Of a stretch of 40,788 nucleotides of DNA, positions 24,563 through 33,800 are shown piece by piece (within the stretch, counting starts at the first letter, position 1; each line of letters starts with the position of its first letter). Under the pieces are notes generated by a model. The model was not told the origin of the DNA and searched no databases. It was given only the letters and a program-made list of their open reading frames with translations. Position numbers and translations under genes: made by a program. This DNA comes from Streptomyces sp. CT34 (GTDB lineage Bacteria > Actinomycetota > Actinomycetes > Streptomycetales > Streptomycetaceae). The DNA lies in contig NZ_KN708638.1 in the NCBI RefSeq assembly GCF_000805335.1, positions 695,923-736,710 of the forward strand, written 5' to 3'.

Positions 24563-24864
24563 CTTTTCCTCGGATGTCAGGACGCCAGAGCGGGCCCGGC
24601 AAGCGGCTCGCCGGCGCACGGCTGTCTGGACGTGCCACGCCCGCGGCGGGTGCCTGCCGCGTCTTCGCTGCGATCGGCTCGGCGCACCACGTACGCACCT
24701 TGCCCTGAGCACGTTTCCGCCGGAACCTCGGTTACGCGCCCCGGTCGACGCTGCCGGTGTCGTCACCGCCGGGCACCCCCTGCCGCGCGCTCACGACTGG
24801 CAGGCGTCATCCGGCCCGAGGATGCTTGAGGTGTGGTACAGCGCGACAGAGCGGGAGCGGGGAC

Positions 24865-25986
24865 GTGAAGGCGCTGAGCGTGGTGCGCGCCACCGTGGGA
24901 CGCTGGTGTCTGCGCCACCTTCAGCTGCTCCCCGTCCTTCTGCTGGCCGGAGGTGCCCTGTTCGACTACGCCACCCCGCCGCATGTCAGTGCGGAAGCCT
25001 TCTACACGGCCGCGCCGATGACCGCTGCCGCACTGCTGTCACTGCGCGCGACCGTCCTGGCGGGCATCGGAGCCTGTGCCACCGACATCGCGCTGCTCAC
25101 TCACTTCGGGTTTCTGCCGGGTTCCGGCGGGCTGAGCGAACTGGCGGCGGTCGCGACCGTCTCGGTCCTCGCCGTCGTCGTCAACCGCCTCATGTACTAC
25201 AGCTACGTACGGCTGCAATCCGCACGCAGGATCGCACTGGCCGCGCAGCGCGCCGTGTTGCCGCAGCCACCGGCCTCGATCGGACCGCTGCGGATCGCGG
25301 TGCGTTATCAGGCAGCTGTGAAGGACGCACAGATCGGTGGCGACTTCTACGGCGCGCAGGACACTCCGTACGGTGTGCGCTGTCTGGTCGGCGACGTACG
25401 GGGCAAGGGCCTGAACGCGGTCAGGGTGGTGGCGGTGGCCATGGGGGCGTTCCGGGAGGCCGTCGAGGAGGAACCGACACTCGTGGGGCTCGCGGCCCGG
25501 CTGGAGCGGGCACTGCTGCGGGAGAGAGAGCGGCGTACGGGGCCCGAGCGGATCGAGGGGTTCGTCACCGGCGTGCTCGTCGAGATCCCGCCCGGCGACG
25601 ACGAAGTGCGGCTGGTCAATCGCGGCCACCCCGCGCCGCTGTTGCTGCACGCCGGCCGGGTACGCAGCGCGGAGCCGTCCGAGCCGGCCCTTCCCCTGGG
25701 TCTGGCGGAGCTGTCCGCCGGCCGGCAGCGGACCGACACGGTGCCCTTCCCCTCAGGGGCCACTCTCCTGCTGTACACCGACGGCCTGAACGAGGCGCGA
25801 AACCGCGCCGGGGACTTCTACGACCCGGCAACCAGGCTGACCGGGCGCGAGTTTCCCGGGCCGGATGCACTGCTCGACGCCCTGCTCTCCGACGTGAATC
25901 ACCACACCGGTGGCCGCATCAGCGATGACATGGCGCTGCTCGCGGTCAACCGTGCACCGGCCGCACCGGGAGACGATCCTCGATGA
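24865..25986 (+). CDS. Membrane-anchored PP2C/SpoIIE-type phosphatase
   Basis: Serine phosphatase of 373 residues. The first 130 residues contain three or four hydrophobic segments (LQLLPVLLLAGGALFDYA, AAPMTAAALLSLRATVLAGI and others), anchoring the protein in the membrane. The rest is the SpoIIE/RsbU catalytic domain, with the metal-binding aspartates in QIGGDFYG and CLVGDVRGKGLNAV, then LVNRGHPAPLLL, LLLYTDGLNEARN and the terminal DDMALLAVNR. Such enzymes dephosphorylate anti-anti-sigma factors and so release alternative sigma factors. No anti-sigma partner is encoded alongside and no sensor domain beyond the membrane part is visible. GTG 24865 follows GGGAG by seven bases. Confidence 0.9.
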   Translation: MKALSVVRATVGRWCLRHLQLLPVLLLAGGALFDYATPPHVSAEAFYTAAPMTAAALLSLRATVLAGIGACATDIALLTHFGFLPGSGGLSELAAVATVSVLAVVVNRLMYYSYVRLQSARRIALAAQRAVLPQPPASIGPLRIAVRYQAAVKDAQIGGDFYGAQDTPYGVRCLVGDVRGKGLNAVRVVAVAMGAFREAVEEEPTLVGLAARLERALLRERERRTGPERIEGFVTGVLVEIPPGDDEVRLVNRGHPAPLLLHAGRVRSAEPSEPALPLGLAELSAGRQRTDTVPFPSGATLLLYTDGLNEARNRAGDFYDPATRLTGREFPGPDALLDALLSDVNHHTGGRISDDMALLAVNRAPAAPGDDPR

Positions 25987-26043
25987 CGCCCTGTGCGTGG
26001 TGCGGTCGCGACGCCCGCACGCGGTGGGGCGTGACGCGTTCTG

Positions 26044-26754
26044 TCAGCGTCCGCCCAGGCTGCTCCCGCCATCGACGTCGAGAACGTGGCCGGTAATGAA
26101 CCCCGCCTCGTCCGACAGCAAGAACGCCACAGCCGCGGCGACGTCGTCGGGGGTGCCCAGACGCCCCATCGGAATCGACGCAATCGCCCTTCGCTCGCCC
26201 TCGCTGCCGACCGGCCGCGCACGACGGAACAACTCCGTCGCCGTCGGGCCGGGCGACACCGCGTTGGACGTGATGCCATCCGGGGCCAACTCCAACGCCC
26301 ACGACCGCGTGCACCCCACCAGCGCGCTCTTGGCCGCCGCATAGGACGTACGGTCCTTGGCCCCATACGTCGCCCGCGAGGTGATGTTCACGATCCGACC
26401 GAACCGCTCCGCACGCATACCCGGCACCAGCGCCTGGACGATCTGAACCGAAGCACGCAGGTTCAGGTCCACCACCTGCTGCATGACCGCCAAGTCCAGG
26501 TCCTCGATGGGCTGAGGCTGGGCGATACCCGCGTTGTTGACCACCCGGCACACCGTACGCCCCCGGGTCGCCTCCTTGAGCATGCGCGCGGTGTCCTCGA
26601 CATCGGACAGATCGCACCGCAGGAACGTGCCGGGGAACTCACCCTCGGGCGCACTCCGCGCCACACCGACGACCCCGTACCCCGCCTCCGCCAACCGCCG
26701 AGAAACCGCCAACCCGATGCCCTTGCTGGCGCCGGTGACCAGAACGTCTTTCAT
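26044..26754 (-). CDS. Short-chain dehydrogenase/reductase (FabG-like)
   Basis: Classical SDR of 236 residues using NAD(P)H to reduce a keto group or oxidise an alcohol. The cofactor motif TGASKGIG, the NNAG motif in VVNNAGIAQPQP, the catalytic Ser in VNITSRATYG and the YAAAK active site are all visible, and the C-terminal FITGHVLDVDGG is the standard ending. It resembles 3-oxoacyl-ACP reductases, but no fatty acid or polyketide genes are next to it. ATG 26754 follows GGGGAG. It is convergent with the phosphatase gene and lies upstream, in transcription sense, of nothing else, so it appears monocistronic. Confidence 0.92.
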   Translation of the reverse strand: MKDVLVTGASKGIGLAVSRRLAEAGYGVVGVARSAPEGEFPGTFLRCDLSDVEDTARMLKEATRGRTVCRVVNNAGIAQPQPIEDLDLAVMQQVVDLNLRASVQIVQALVPGMRAERFGRIVNITSRATYGAKDRTSYAAAKSALVGCTRSWALELAPDGITSNAVSPGPTATELFRRARPVGSEGERRAIASIPMGRLGTPDDVAAAVAFLLSDEAGFITGHVLDVDGGSSLGGR

Positions 26755-27346
26755 GCCGCTCCCCAAACCTCCACAGTTTTCCGGGCGTTGCTCGCCCAGT
26801 GCCCTCGAACACGGTCGCGCACACCATGGTGACACGCCCGCAACCACACATGCGGAATCCCAGTCACCGCCACGGCCTCAACACGGCGATCCTGTCGGCT
26901 CGGGAGGGAGTCCGCCAAGATCGTGCCGAACCCCACAGGCAACACGAAAGGGCCCTCACCTTGGCCCGCTTGCTCGACTGGTTGACGGTGCCGCGCAGAT
27001 CCTCCGGGAGTTTCATTCCGGCGCCACAGATGGTGGGTGCGGACGCCTCCCAGCCGGGCGGTCCGGTCCGGGATCACGGATGGTGGGTGCGGGGCCAGGG
27101 AGTTGGGTCTTGAGCCACCCCCCAACCGGGACACTCGGGGTGCCACCTCCGACGCGGTACCGCCATGGCCGGTCCCGCATCCACCCGTTCCACCCGTACC
27201 GCGGCGCCGCACCGCGGTACGGGTGGAACGGGTGGAACGGGTGGAACGGGTGGATGCGCGGCCAGGTCTTCCGGTCCTCCCTTCCTTGCCCCTCCTTCCT
27301 TTCCCTTACCCTGTCCTCCCCAACAGGTCCGTGCTCCTGTCCTCCC
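26755..27346. other. Intergenic boundary of the biosynthetic cluster
   Basis: No gene is supported. The stretch contains two near-copies of GGTGGGTGCGG (about 27031 and 27083), a giant asymmetric hairpin with 9-bp repeats, and two consecutive small hairpins at its right end. It marks the downstream end of the minus-strand cluster. Confidence 0.45.
27177..27257 (-). terminator. Large hairpin with 9-bp repeat expansion in one arm
   Basis: The left arm 27177-27204 begins GCATCCACCCGTTCCACCCG and pairs with the right arm 27212-27257 across a 7-base loop. The right arm carries two additional copies of the 9-mer GGTGGAACG (copies from about 27222 to 27254), so it is 18 bases longer than its partner. 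It lies about 90 bases downstream of the last cluster gene and is the likely terminator. Confidence 0.65.
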
Positions 27347-27353
27347 CTACAGG
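27310..27353 (-). repeat. Two copies of an 18-bp hairpin at the cluster end
   Basis: CCTGT-N8-ACAGG occurs at 27310-27327 and again at 27336-27353; the copies differ at one position. The second copy spans the stop codon (27347-27349) of the C45 acyltransferase gene. Confidence 0.65.
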
Positions 27354-28408
27354 CGGAAGGTCTGGGTCCGGGACAGTGACGGGTCGCCGGGGCGTACGTG
27401 GAGTTCGCCGCGGTCGGGGAACATGACGACGGCCGCCACGGTGCGCTCGGCGCGGATGTCGCCCCGGTCGGGGACGCAGATGGGGGGCTGTGCCATGAGG
27501 GCGAAGTGTTCCTCCGCGCCGGCGCCGGGCGGCAGTTCGTCCAGGCCGGCGGTGGCCGCCTTCAGTCTGCGCACCGAGGAGTTGCGGGCGAAGACGTTGA
27601 TCTCGTCGCCCGGTGCGAAGTCGGGGTGCAGGAAGTGGTTGGTGTGCGCGACGTGGGATCGGGCCGGGTCGTCCGGCTCGATGACGCGGAGGTCGTCGCC
27701 GAGGATCTCGACGCATACCGCTCGCTGCCGGTCGCACAGCACGATCGTCCGGGAGCTGGCGAGCGGGAGGGTGCGCAGGATCTCCAGGCCCTCGGTGACG
27801 TCGTGTGCGGTGTCCAGCACGTGGCGGATGGCGAGGTAGGGCGGTACGCCGGGGCGCCAGTCACCGCCCAGGACCAGATTGAGGCCCACGGCGAGGCCGT
27901 CGCTGTTCAGGCCGAGGTAGCCGAGCAGGCCGCCGAAGCTGAGGACCAGCGAGCGGCGGGGTGAACCGGTGCGGGCGATCTCCAGGACGCCGAGGTAGTC
28001 GTCCAGGTTGCCGTTGAGGTCGACGGTTTGGGAGAGGACCGGGACGGTGTGCCCGGTGCGGGCGTAGGTGGTGCAGTCGCCGGCGGTCGGGATCCGGCGA
28101 TAGCCCATGATCTCGCGGCGCAGTTGCAGCAGCCATGCCTCGTCCTGGGTGATCCCGGCGCCCGCCGCGAGCCCCGCGACCTCCGCTGCCTGGTCCGGCA
28201 GGGCCGCCGCGACCGCCGCCCGGTAGGCGGCGATCGACGGCAGCAGCCCCTCCCAGGTGACCGGCTCCTGCAGAACCTTGTTCAGGCGGCAGAGCGAGTC
28301 GTCGAGGAAGGTGCGCAGCGGACCGGCGAGGGCCTCGCCGTGGGCGCGGCCGACGGCGTAGGGGTCGCCGGACGCGCGGACGAGTGGGATGCCCCCGCCC
28401 CCGGTCAT
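27347..28408 (-). CDS. C45-family acyltransferase/hydrolase (6-APA acyltransferase-like)
   Basis: N-terminal nucleophile hydrolase-fold protein of 353 residues related to acyl-CoA:6-aminopenicillanate acyltransferase (peptidase family C45). The hallmark is GDCTTYA at residues 110-116: in this family self-cleavage before the cysteine (Cys112) creates the active N-terminal nucleophile. Upstream residues PYAVGRAHGEALAG and downstream LNSDGLAVGLNLV, THTN-like AHTNHFL and the terminal HVRPGDP also match the family. Relatives move or remove acyl groups on amines. In this cluster it may remove a protective N-acyl group or release the product, since the NRPS lacks a thioesterase (inference). ATG 28408 overlaps the upstream stop as ATGA, implying translational coupling. 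Confidence 0.87.
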   Translation of the reverse strand: MTGGGGIPLVRASGDPYAVGRAHGEALAGPLRTFLDDSLCRLNKVLQEPVTWEGLLPSIAAYRAAVAAALPDQAAEVAGLAAGAGITQDEAWLLQLRREIMGYRRIPTAGDCTTYARTGHTVPVLSQTVDLNGNLDDYLGVLEIARTGSPRRSLVLSFGGLLGYLGLNSDGLAVGLNLVLGGDWRPGVPPYLAIRHVLDTAHDVTEGLEILRTLPLASSRTIVLCDRQRAVCVEILGDDLRVIEPDDPARSHVAHTNHFLHPDFAPGDEINVFARNSSVRRLKAATAGLDELPPGAGAEEHFALMAQPPICVPDRGDIRAERTVAAVVMFPDRGELHVRPGDPSLSRTQTFRL

Positions 28409-29019
28409 CCGACGGCGTCCAGCTGGGTGACCTTCGGCTTGGTGGCCAGCTCCTGCTTGACCCGCGGCCATTCGGCGCGCAGGACGCTGTAGAAGATGGC
28501 GTCGCGGCGGCGTCCGCCGGGCATGAAGTTGAAGCTGCGCAGGGTGCCTTCCTCGACGGCTCCGATGTTGCGCAGGCCGCGGCGGGCCTGGGTGTTGAGG
28601 ATGTCGGTCTTGAACTCGACGCGTTCCGCGTTGAGTTGCTCGAAGGCGTGCTCCAGCAGGAGGTACTTCGCCCAGCGGTTGATGCCCTGGCCGCGGAAGT
28701 CGCGGCCCAGCCACGACCAGCCGATCTCCAGCCGGGCGTCGGCCTCGGCCATGTTGCCGTAGCTCATGCTGCCCGCGACCCGGCCGCTGGACTTGTCGGT
28801 GATGATGAAGACGACGCGCCGGCCGGCCGCCTGGTCGGCGAGGCAGGCGTCGAAGAACTTCTCGAAGTCGGCGTCGGTCTCCACCGCGGAGACGAAGTAG
28901 CGCCAGATGTCGGGGTCCATGGCGACCGCTCGGACGGGCTCGCGGTCCGCTTCGGTGACCGGTCGCACCAGGAGGTGTGTGTTCTCCAGGACCGCTGCTG
29001 CGTTCTGTGCCCAGGCCAT
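28405..29019 (-). CDS. GNAT (RimJ/RimL-type) acyltransferase
   Basis: Acyl-CoA-dependent N-acyltransferase of 204 residues. The RimJ/RimL pattern is complete: HLLVRPVTEADREPV at the start, AGSMSYGNMAEADARLEIGW, the CoA loop in WLGRDFRGQGINRWAKYLLL, and the C-terminal NTQARRGLRNIGAVEEGTLR with YSVLRAEWP. It is encoded two bases after the ACP and overlaps the C45 gene by four. In triacsin biosynthesis a GNAT succinylates carrier-bound hydrazinoacetate (recalled, not checked), and the same partner genes are present here, so an equivalent N-acylation of a hydrazine is proposed. ATG 29019 is chosen; AGGCGGC lies upstream. Confidence 0.88.
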   Translation of the reverse strand: MAWAQNAAAVLENTHLLVRPVTEADREPVRAVAMDPDIWRYFVSAVETDADFEKFFDACLADQAAGRRVVFIITDKSSGRVAGSMSYGNMAEADARLEIGWSWLGRDFRGQGINRWAKYLLLEHAFEQLNAERVEFKTDILNTQARRGLRNIGAVEEGTLRSFNFMPGGRRRDAIFYSVLRAEWPRVKQELATKPKVTQLDAVG

Positions 29020-29021
29020 GG

Positions 29022-29285
29022 TCAAGCCGCCTTGTTGGTGTGTCGGGTCAGGGACTCGGCGACGCTGCGCAGGGTGCGCATCTCGGCGAGGTCGTGCTCG
29101 GTGAAGTTCGCGAGATCGGTGTCGGTGGCCTCGCACACCTCGGTGAGGAAGAGGACCTTGTTGAGGGAGGTCAGGCCGTAGATGCCGGCCATGTCGGCGT
29201 CGAGGTCGAGGGCGTCGGGGGCGACGGGCGGGTTGAGTACCGCGGAGAGGTGTTCCCGGGTGGCGTTCTCGATGTCAGACCGCAT
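29022..29285 (-). CDS. Acyl carrier protein
   Basis: Stand-alone carrier protein of 87 residues. The phosphopantetheine site is Ser40 in IYGLTSLNKVLFLTEV; the residue before the serine is Thr instead of the common Asp, but the helix II pattern is normal. Helix I is DIENATREHLSAVL and the C-terminal helix is LRSVAESLTRH. Its start overlaps the end of the AMP-ligase gene by 11 bases, which marks the ligase as its probable loading enzyme. The first residues follow a good context at ATG 29285. The cargo is inferred to be a hydrazine acid such as hydrazinoacetate. Confidence 0.9.
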   Translation of the reverse strand: MRSDIENATREHLSAVLNPPVAPDALDLDADMAGIYGLTSLNKVLFLTEVCEATDTDLANFTEHDLAEMRTLRSVAESLTRHTNKAA

Positions 29286-30819
29286 GGATGCCTTCCTTGC
29301 TGTCGTGGATCCCGGCCCTGTGGGCGGCGAGGATCTGCTGGCGCTTGGGCTTGTACTGCGAGGTGAGCAGACCGTTGTCGATACTGAACGGAGTGGTGGC
29401 GACGACGACCCGGCTGATCCGCTCGTCGGCGGCCAACGAGGCGTTGGTTTGGGAGAGTTGGGCGGCGATGGCGTCCCGGTCCGCGGGCACCGAGGCGGGT
29501 GAGACGACGGCGACCAGCTCGGTCTGGGCGGGGCAGTAGAGCACGCACTCGGCGATGGCCGGGCTGGTGCGCATGCTCTCCTCGATGGGCCGGACGATGA
29601 CCTTCTTGCCGTTGTCGAGGACGATGACGTCGTCGGCGCGTCCGCGGATGAAGAGGAAGCCGTCCGCGTCGAGATGGCCGAGGTCGCCGGTGCGTACGGT
29701 GCCGTCGGGGCCGAAGATCCGCTCGGAGTCGCCGGGGGCCGCATACGCGTAGTGGTCGTTGACGGGGTGGTCGCTGCGGACGGTGATGACGCCGTCCTCG
29801 TCCAGCAGCACCTGCTTGCCGGGCAGCACCTGTCCGACGCTGCCCGCCCGGTTGGCGCCGGGGTGGTTCTTGGTGACGATGCAGGTCTCGTTGAGCCCGT
29901 AGCCCTCGTAGATCGGCAGGCCGGCCTCGGTGAAGAACCGGAGCGTGGTGGCGTCGGCGGGGGCGGATCCGGTCCACAGGTAGCGGATGCGGTCGCCGAA
30001 CATCCGGCGTGCCGCCTCCGGGACGGTCCGGGTACCGTCCGCGCGGCGCACCCGTGCCTCGATCTGCCGCCTGGCCGTTTCGAAGAAGGCGGGGACGCCC
30101 ATGACGACGGTCGGCCGGGTGCGGCGCAGTGCGGCGAAGGCGGCCTCGTAGGTGCTGATGGTGACGTCGTGGCCGTGGACGAGCGCCGAGTAGACCCAGT
30201 AGCGCTGCTGGAGCAGGGACAGCGGCAGGAAGACGAACAGGTCGTCCCCCGGCTTGTGTTCGAAGATCTCCTGGACCGCGGCCAGCGAGCTGTCGATGCT
30301 GCCAACGGTGGCGCCGAGGCCCTTGGGGGTGCCGGTGCTGCCGGAGGTGAACTTGACGGTGGTGACCTCGCGCGGCGCCCAGTGGACGGGGGGCAGCGGC
30401 TCGGTGCCGGGGTCCTCCGGGTCTTCGACGAGGGCGCGGACCTCGCCGATCGGCACGGCCCGGGGGTCGTCGGCGGGCCGGTCGGTGAAGAGGAGGGTGA
30501 CGTCGTAGCGGCTGATGAGCCCGTCGTCGGGGTCGAACTTGCCGGGTTCGAAGCCGGCGGTCTCCGCCTTCAGGCGCAGCGCGGCGAGGTCGAGCAGCAC
30601 CCATTCCAGGCAGTTGGCGGCCAGGATGCCGATCCGGTCGCCGGGACCGATGCCGCGGGCGCGCAGCCGCCGGGCGAGGCGGCCGGCGCGTTCGTACAGG
30701 TCCGGAAGGCCGAGGGTTTCGGTGCCGTCGAGGCGGGCGAAGGAGATCTGCCCGCCGAGCGGCGCGGTGGATACGAGGTGGTTGACGGTGGAGTGGTCGA
30801 TCGTGGGGTGGTCGCTCAC
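29275..30819 (-). CDS. AMP-forming acyl/amino acid--ACP ligase
   Basis: Stand-alone adenylating enzyme of 514 residues of the ANL superfamily. It activates a carboxylic acid as acyl-AMP and should transfer it to the ACP encoded immediately downstream. Motifs: FTSGSTGTPKG (residues 157-167), YEGYGLNE (304-311), TGDLGHLDADGFLFIRGR (377-394) and the C-terminal LLTSQYKPKR holding the catalytic lysine. The shape resembles long-chain acyl-CoA synthetases more than NRPS A domains, and it lacks a carrier domain of its own. In triacsin biosynthesis an analogous ligase loads hydrazinoacetate; a similar role is proposed. GTG 30819 overlaps the NRPS stop codon as GTGA. Confidence 0.88.
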   Translation of the reverse strand: MSDHPTIDHSTVNHLVSTAPLGGQISFARLDGTETLGLPDLYERAGRLARRLRARGIGPGDRIGILAANCLEWVLLDLAALRLKAETAGFEPGKFDPDDGLISRYDVTLLFTDRPADDPRAVPIGEVRALVEDPEDPGTEPLPPVHWAPREVTTVKFTSGSTGTPKGLGATVGSIDSSLAAVQEIFEHKPGDDLFVFLPLSLLQQRYWVYSALVHGHDVTISTYEAAFAALRRTRPTVVMGVPAFFETARRQIEARVRRADGTRTVPEAARRMFGDRIRYLWTGSAPADATTLRFFTEAGLPIYEGYGLNETCIVTKNHPGANRAGSVGQVLPGKQVLLDEDGVITVRSDHPVNDHYAYAAPGDSERIFGPDGTVRTGDLGHLDADGFLFIRGRADDVIVLDNGKKVIVRPIEESMRTSPAIAECVLYCPAQTELVAVVSPASVPADRDAIAAQLSQTNASLAADERISRVVVATTPFSIDNGLLTSQYKPKRQQILAAHRAGIHDSKEGIHAV

Positions 30820-33800
30820 GGTGCCTCCTCGCCCGTGGTCAGGGCCGCGGCCATGGCCCGGACGGTGTCCATGTCCGCGAACACGTCGAGCGGGATGGTG
30901 ACCCCGAAGCGCTTGCGGACGGCGGTCAGGATGCGGGCGGCGGCGATGGAGTCGCCGCCGAGGGCGCCCAGGCTGTCGTCGAGGCCGACCCGGGTGCCGC
31001 GCAGCACCCGGGACCAGATGTCGACCAGGGCCTTTTCGGTGTCGGTGGTGGGTTCGCCGCCGCTGGGGGCGTCGGCGGCGGGGGTGGTCTCCTCGACGGC
31101 GAGGTCCGCGAGTCGGGCCCGGTCGACCTTGCCGTTCTTGGTCAGCGGCAGGTGCTCGTGCCAGACCACGGCGGTGGGCACCATGTAGTCGGGCAGGTCC
31201 CGGCGCAGGGCCTCGCGCAGTTCGGCCACCGCGGGCCGGGCCTCGCCGGCCGGCACCAGGTGGGCCACCAGCCGGTCGCCGCGGGCCCCCGGGCGGCCGG
31301 CGACCACGGCCTTGGCGATGGCGTCGAGGGCGACCAGCCGGGTCTCGACCTCGCCGGCCTCGATGCGGTAGCCGTTGACCTTGATCTGGAAGTCGCTGCG
31401 GCCCAGGATCGCGATGTCGCCGCTGGGCAGGTAGCGGCCCAGGTCGCCGGTGCGGTAGAGGCGTTCACCGCGCCGGACGTCGTGGACGAAGCGTTCCGCG
31501 GTGCGTCGGCTGTCGCCCCAGTAGCCGCGGGCCAGTCCGGTGCCGGCCGCGCAGATCTCGCCGGTGACCCAGTCGGGACAGTCCAGGCCGTCCCGGTCCA
31601 GGACGTAGGCGCGGTTGTTGGCGTTGGGGCGGCCGTAGGGGATGGATTCGCTGCCGTCCTCCTCGGGCGCCACCGGGTGCAGGATGTTCCAGATCGTCGT
31701 CTCGGTCGGGCCGCCCAGCGAGATGACGTCCAGGTCGGGCTTGAGGCGGCGCAGTGCGTCCGGCAGGGCCGGCGGGATGCGGTCGCCGCTCATCATGACC
31801 AGGCGCAGCGCCGGCGGGGTGGTGGCGTCGGCGACGGCCTGATCGTGCATCAGGGACACGATGGCGGGTACCGAGTTCCACACCGTCACCCCGGCGCTGC
31901 GGCACAGCTCCAGCCAGTGGGCGGGGTCGACGGCCTTGTCGCGGTCGGGCATCACCAGGGCCGCGCCGACCGACAGGGCGCCGAAGACGTCCCAGACGGA
32001 CAGGTCGAAGTTGAAGGCGCTGATGGCGAAGAACCGGTCCCTGGGGGCGATGCCGAACCGCTTGTGGCAGTCGGCGACGACGTTGGCGACGCTGCGGTGG
32101 CTGACCATGACGCCCTTGGGCTCGCCCGTGGTACCGGAGGTGTAGAGCACGTAGGCGAGGTCGTCGGGGGCGGAGCCGGGCAGCCGTTGCGGGAGGTCCG
32201 CGGCGGTGTCGGCGGGTCGGATGACGTCCAGGCGCAGCACCTCGCGTTCGCCGTCGGGGTCCTGCCAGTCGGTGTTGGTCAGGACCCTGCGCACCCGGCC
32301 GTCGCGCAGCATGTACTTCTGCCGTTCGGCGGGCAGGGACGCGTCGACGGGCAGGTAGGCGCCGCCGGCCAGGACGGTGGCGAGGATGCCGACGATCTGT
32401 TCCGGGCCGCGGTGCATGACCAGGCCGACCAGTTCGTCCCGGCCCACGCCGCCCGCGCGCAGCCAGCGGGCGGCTGCGGCGGCGCGGCGCAGGAGTTCGC
32501 CGTAGCCGATGCGTCGGTCGGAGGTGATCAGGGCGGGTGCGTCGGGGGTGCGCTCGGCCTGCGCGGCGAACGCGTCGCCGAGCATCTCCTCCGGCAGCGG
32601 GGTGGCGGTGTCGTTGGCCTCGCGGCGCCGCTCGCGCTGGGCGGCGGGCAGCAGGTCGAAGGTGTTGCGCTGCCAGGCGGCCTCGTCGACGAGGATGCCG
32701 AGGAGGGTGCGGTAGCCGTGGGCGAGGTCGTCCAGCAGCCCGTCGGGGAACAGCTCGTCCACGCCGTCGAGTTGGACGACGAGGCCGCCGTGCTGCTCCA
32801 TCGCGAAGGCGTTGAGCCACACCTGCGGGGTCTGGCTGACGGTGAAGACCTCCGGTCCGAACAACTCCAGCGCGGAGCCGTCGGCCTCGCCGCCGACGAG
32901 GCCGAGGGCGCTGTTGAAGGTGAACGGCATCCGGGCGCCCGCCACTCCCCCGCGCCGCCGGGCCAGTTCCTGCATGACGTCGCTGCCGGAGAAGTGCCGG
33001 TGGTCCAGGTCGCGGCGCAGCCGGGTCTGCAGGGCGCGGGCGCGCTCCTCGAAGCTGCGGCCGCGGTCGACCTCGGCCTCGACGAGCAGGGTGTCGGAGA
33101 AGTTGCCGATGGCCTGGAAGATCCGCGGGTGGACGGGCGGGCGGTTGGCGACGGTGGTGTTGAGGGTGAACCGCGGCCCGGCTCCCCAGGTGGCGAGCGT
33201 CTCGGCGTAGGCGGCGAGCAGCAGCGCGGAGGGGGTGAGGCCGGCGAAGGCGGCGCGTTCCTTGAGGGCGGTCCACTCCTGCTCCCCCAGGCGCACCGCG
33301 CGCTGCGAGAAGCGGGTGCGGGTGAGCGCCGCCGGGCTGGTGCGCAGCGGCAGGTCGGGGTGCGGGGGGAGGTCGTCGATGCGGGAGAGCCAGTAGTCGC
33401 GCGAGCGGCGGGCCGGGGCCCGGTCGCGGCCGGCCGCCAGGGCGGCCACGTACTCCTCGTACGACAGCTCCTCGGGTGCCTCCTCGCCGGCGCCCTCGCG
33501 GTAGCGGCGCCACCATTCCCGGAAGAACAGGAACATGCTGATCCCGTCCATGACCAGTCCGTCGTGGCTGACGTGGAGCACCATCCGGTCGTCGGCGAGG
33601 AGGGTGACCTCGGCGGCGATCAGCGGCATGTGGTCGGCGGCGAGCACCCGGTGGGAGCGTTCGGCGCGCAGGTCGCGGCGGATCCGCTGCTGCTCCTCGG
33701 GGGTCTCGCCGCGCAGGTCGAGACGGGGGATGCGGGGCCGGTACTGGCGGAACTCGGTGACCTGGCGGTCGTCGCCGACGAAGCGGGAGCGCAGCGCGCT

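Larger units (their letters stand above)
23969..24864. other. Repeat- and palindrome-rich intergenic stretch
   Basis: Almost 0.9 kb without a convincing gene. It contains a 16-bp tandem array, a 25-bp direct duplication, and a large double palindrome, each listed separately. On the minus strand, a frame ending at 24415 reads TIEIYTTMTEDDLTRRV and looks like the tail of a once-real protein, possibly a tyrosine recombinase whose last helix often carries a TxxIYT tyrosine; this is a weak suggestion. The composite picture is an old integration or deletion scar. Confidence 0.35.

Noticed and set aside
25984..26036. Loose inverted repeat ACGCCC...GGGGCGT between the convergent phosphatase and SDR genes
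   Set aside because: Pairing is interrupted by several mismatches, so it is not listed as a terminator with any confidence.
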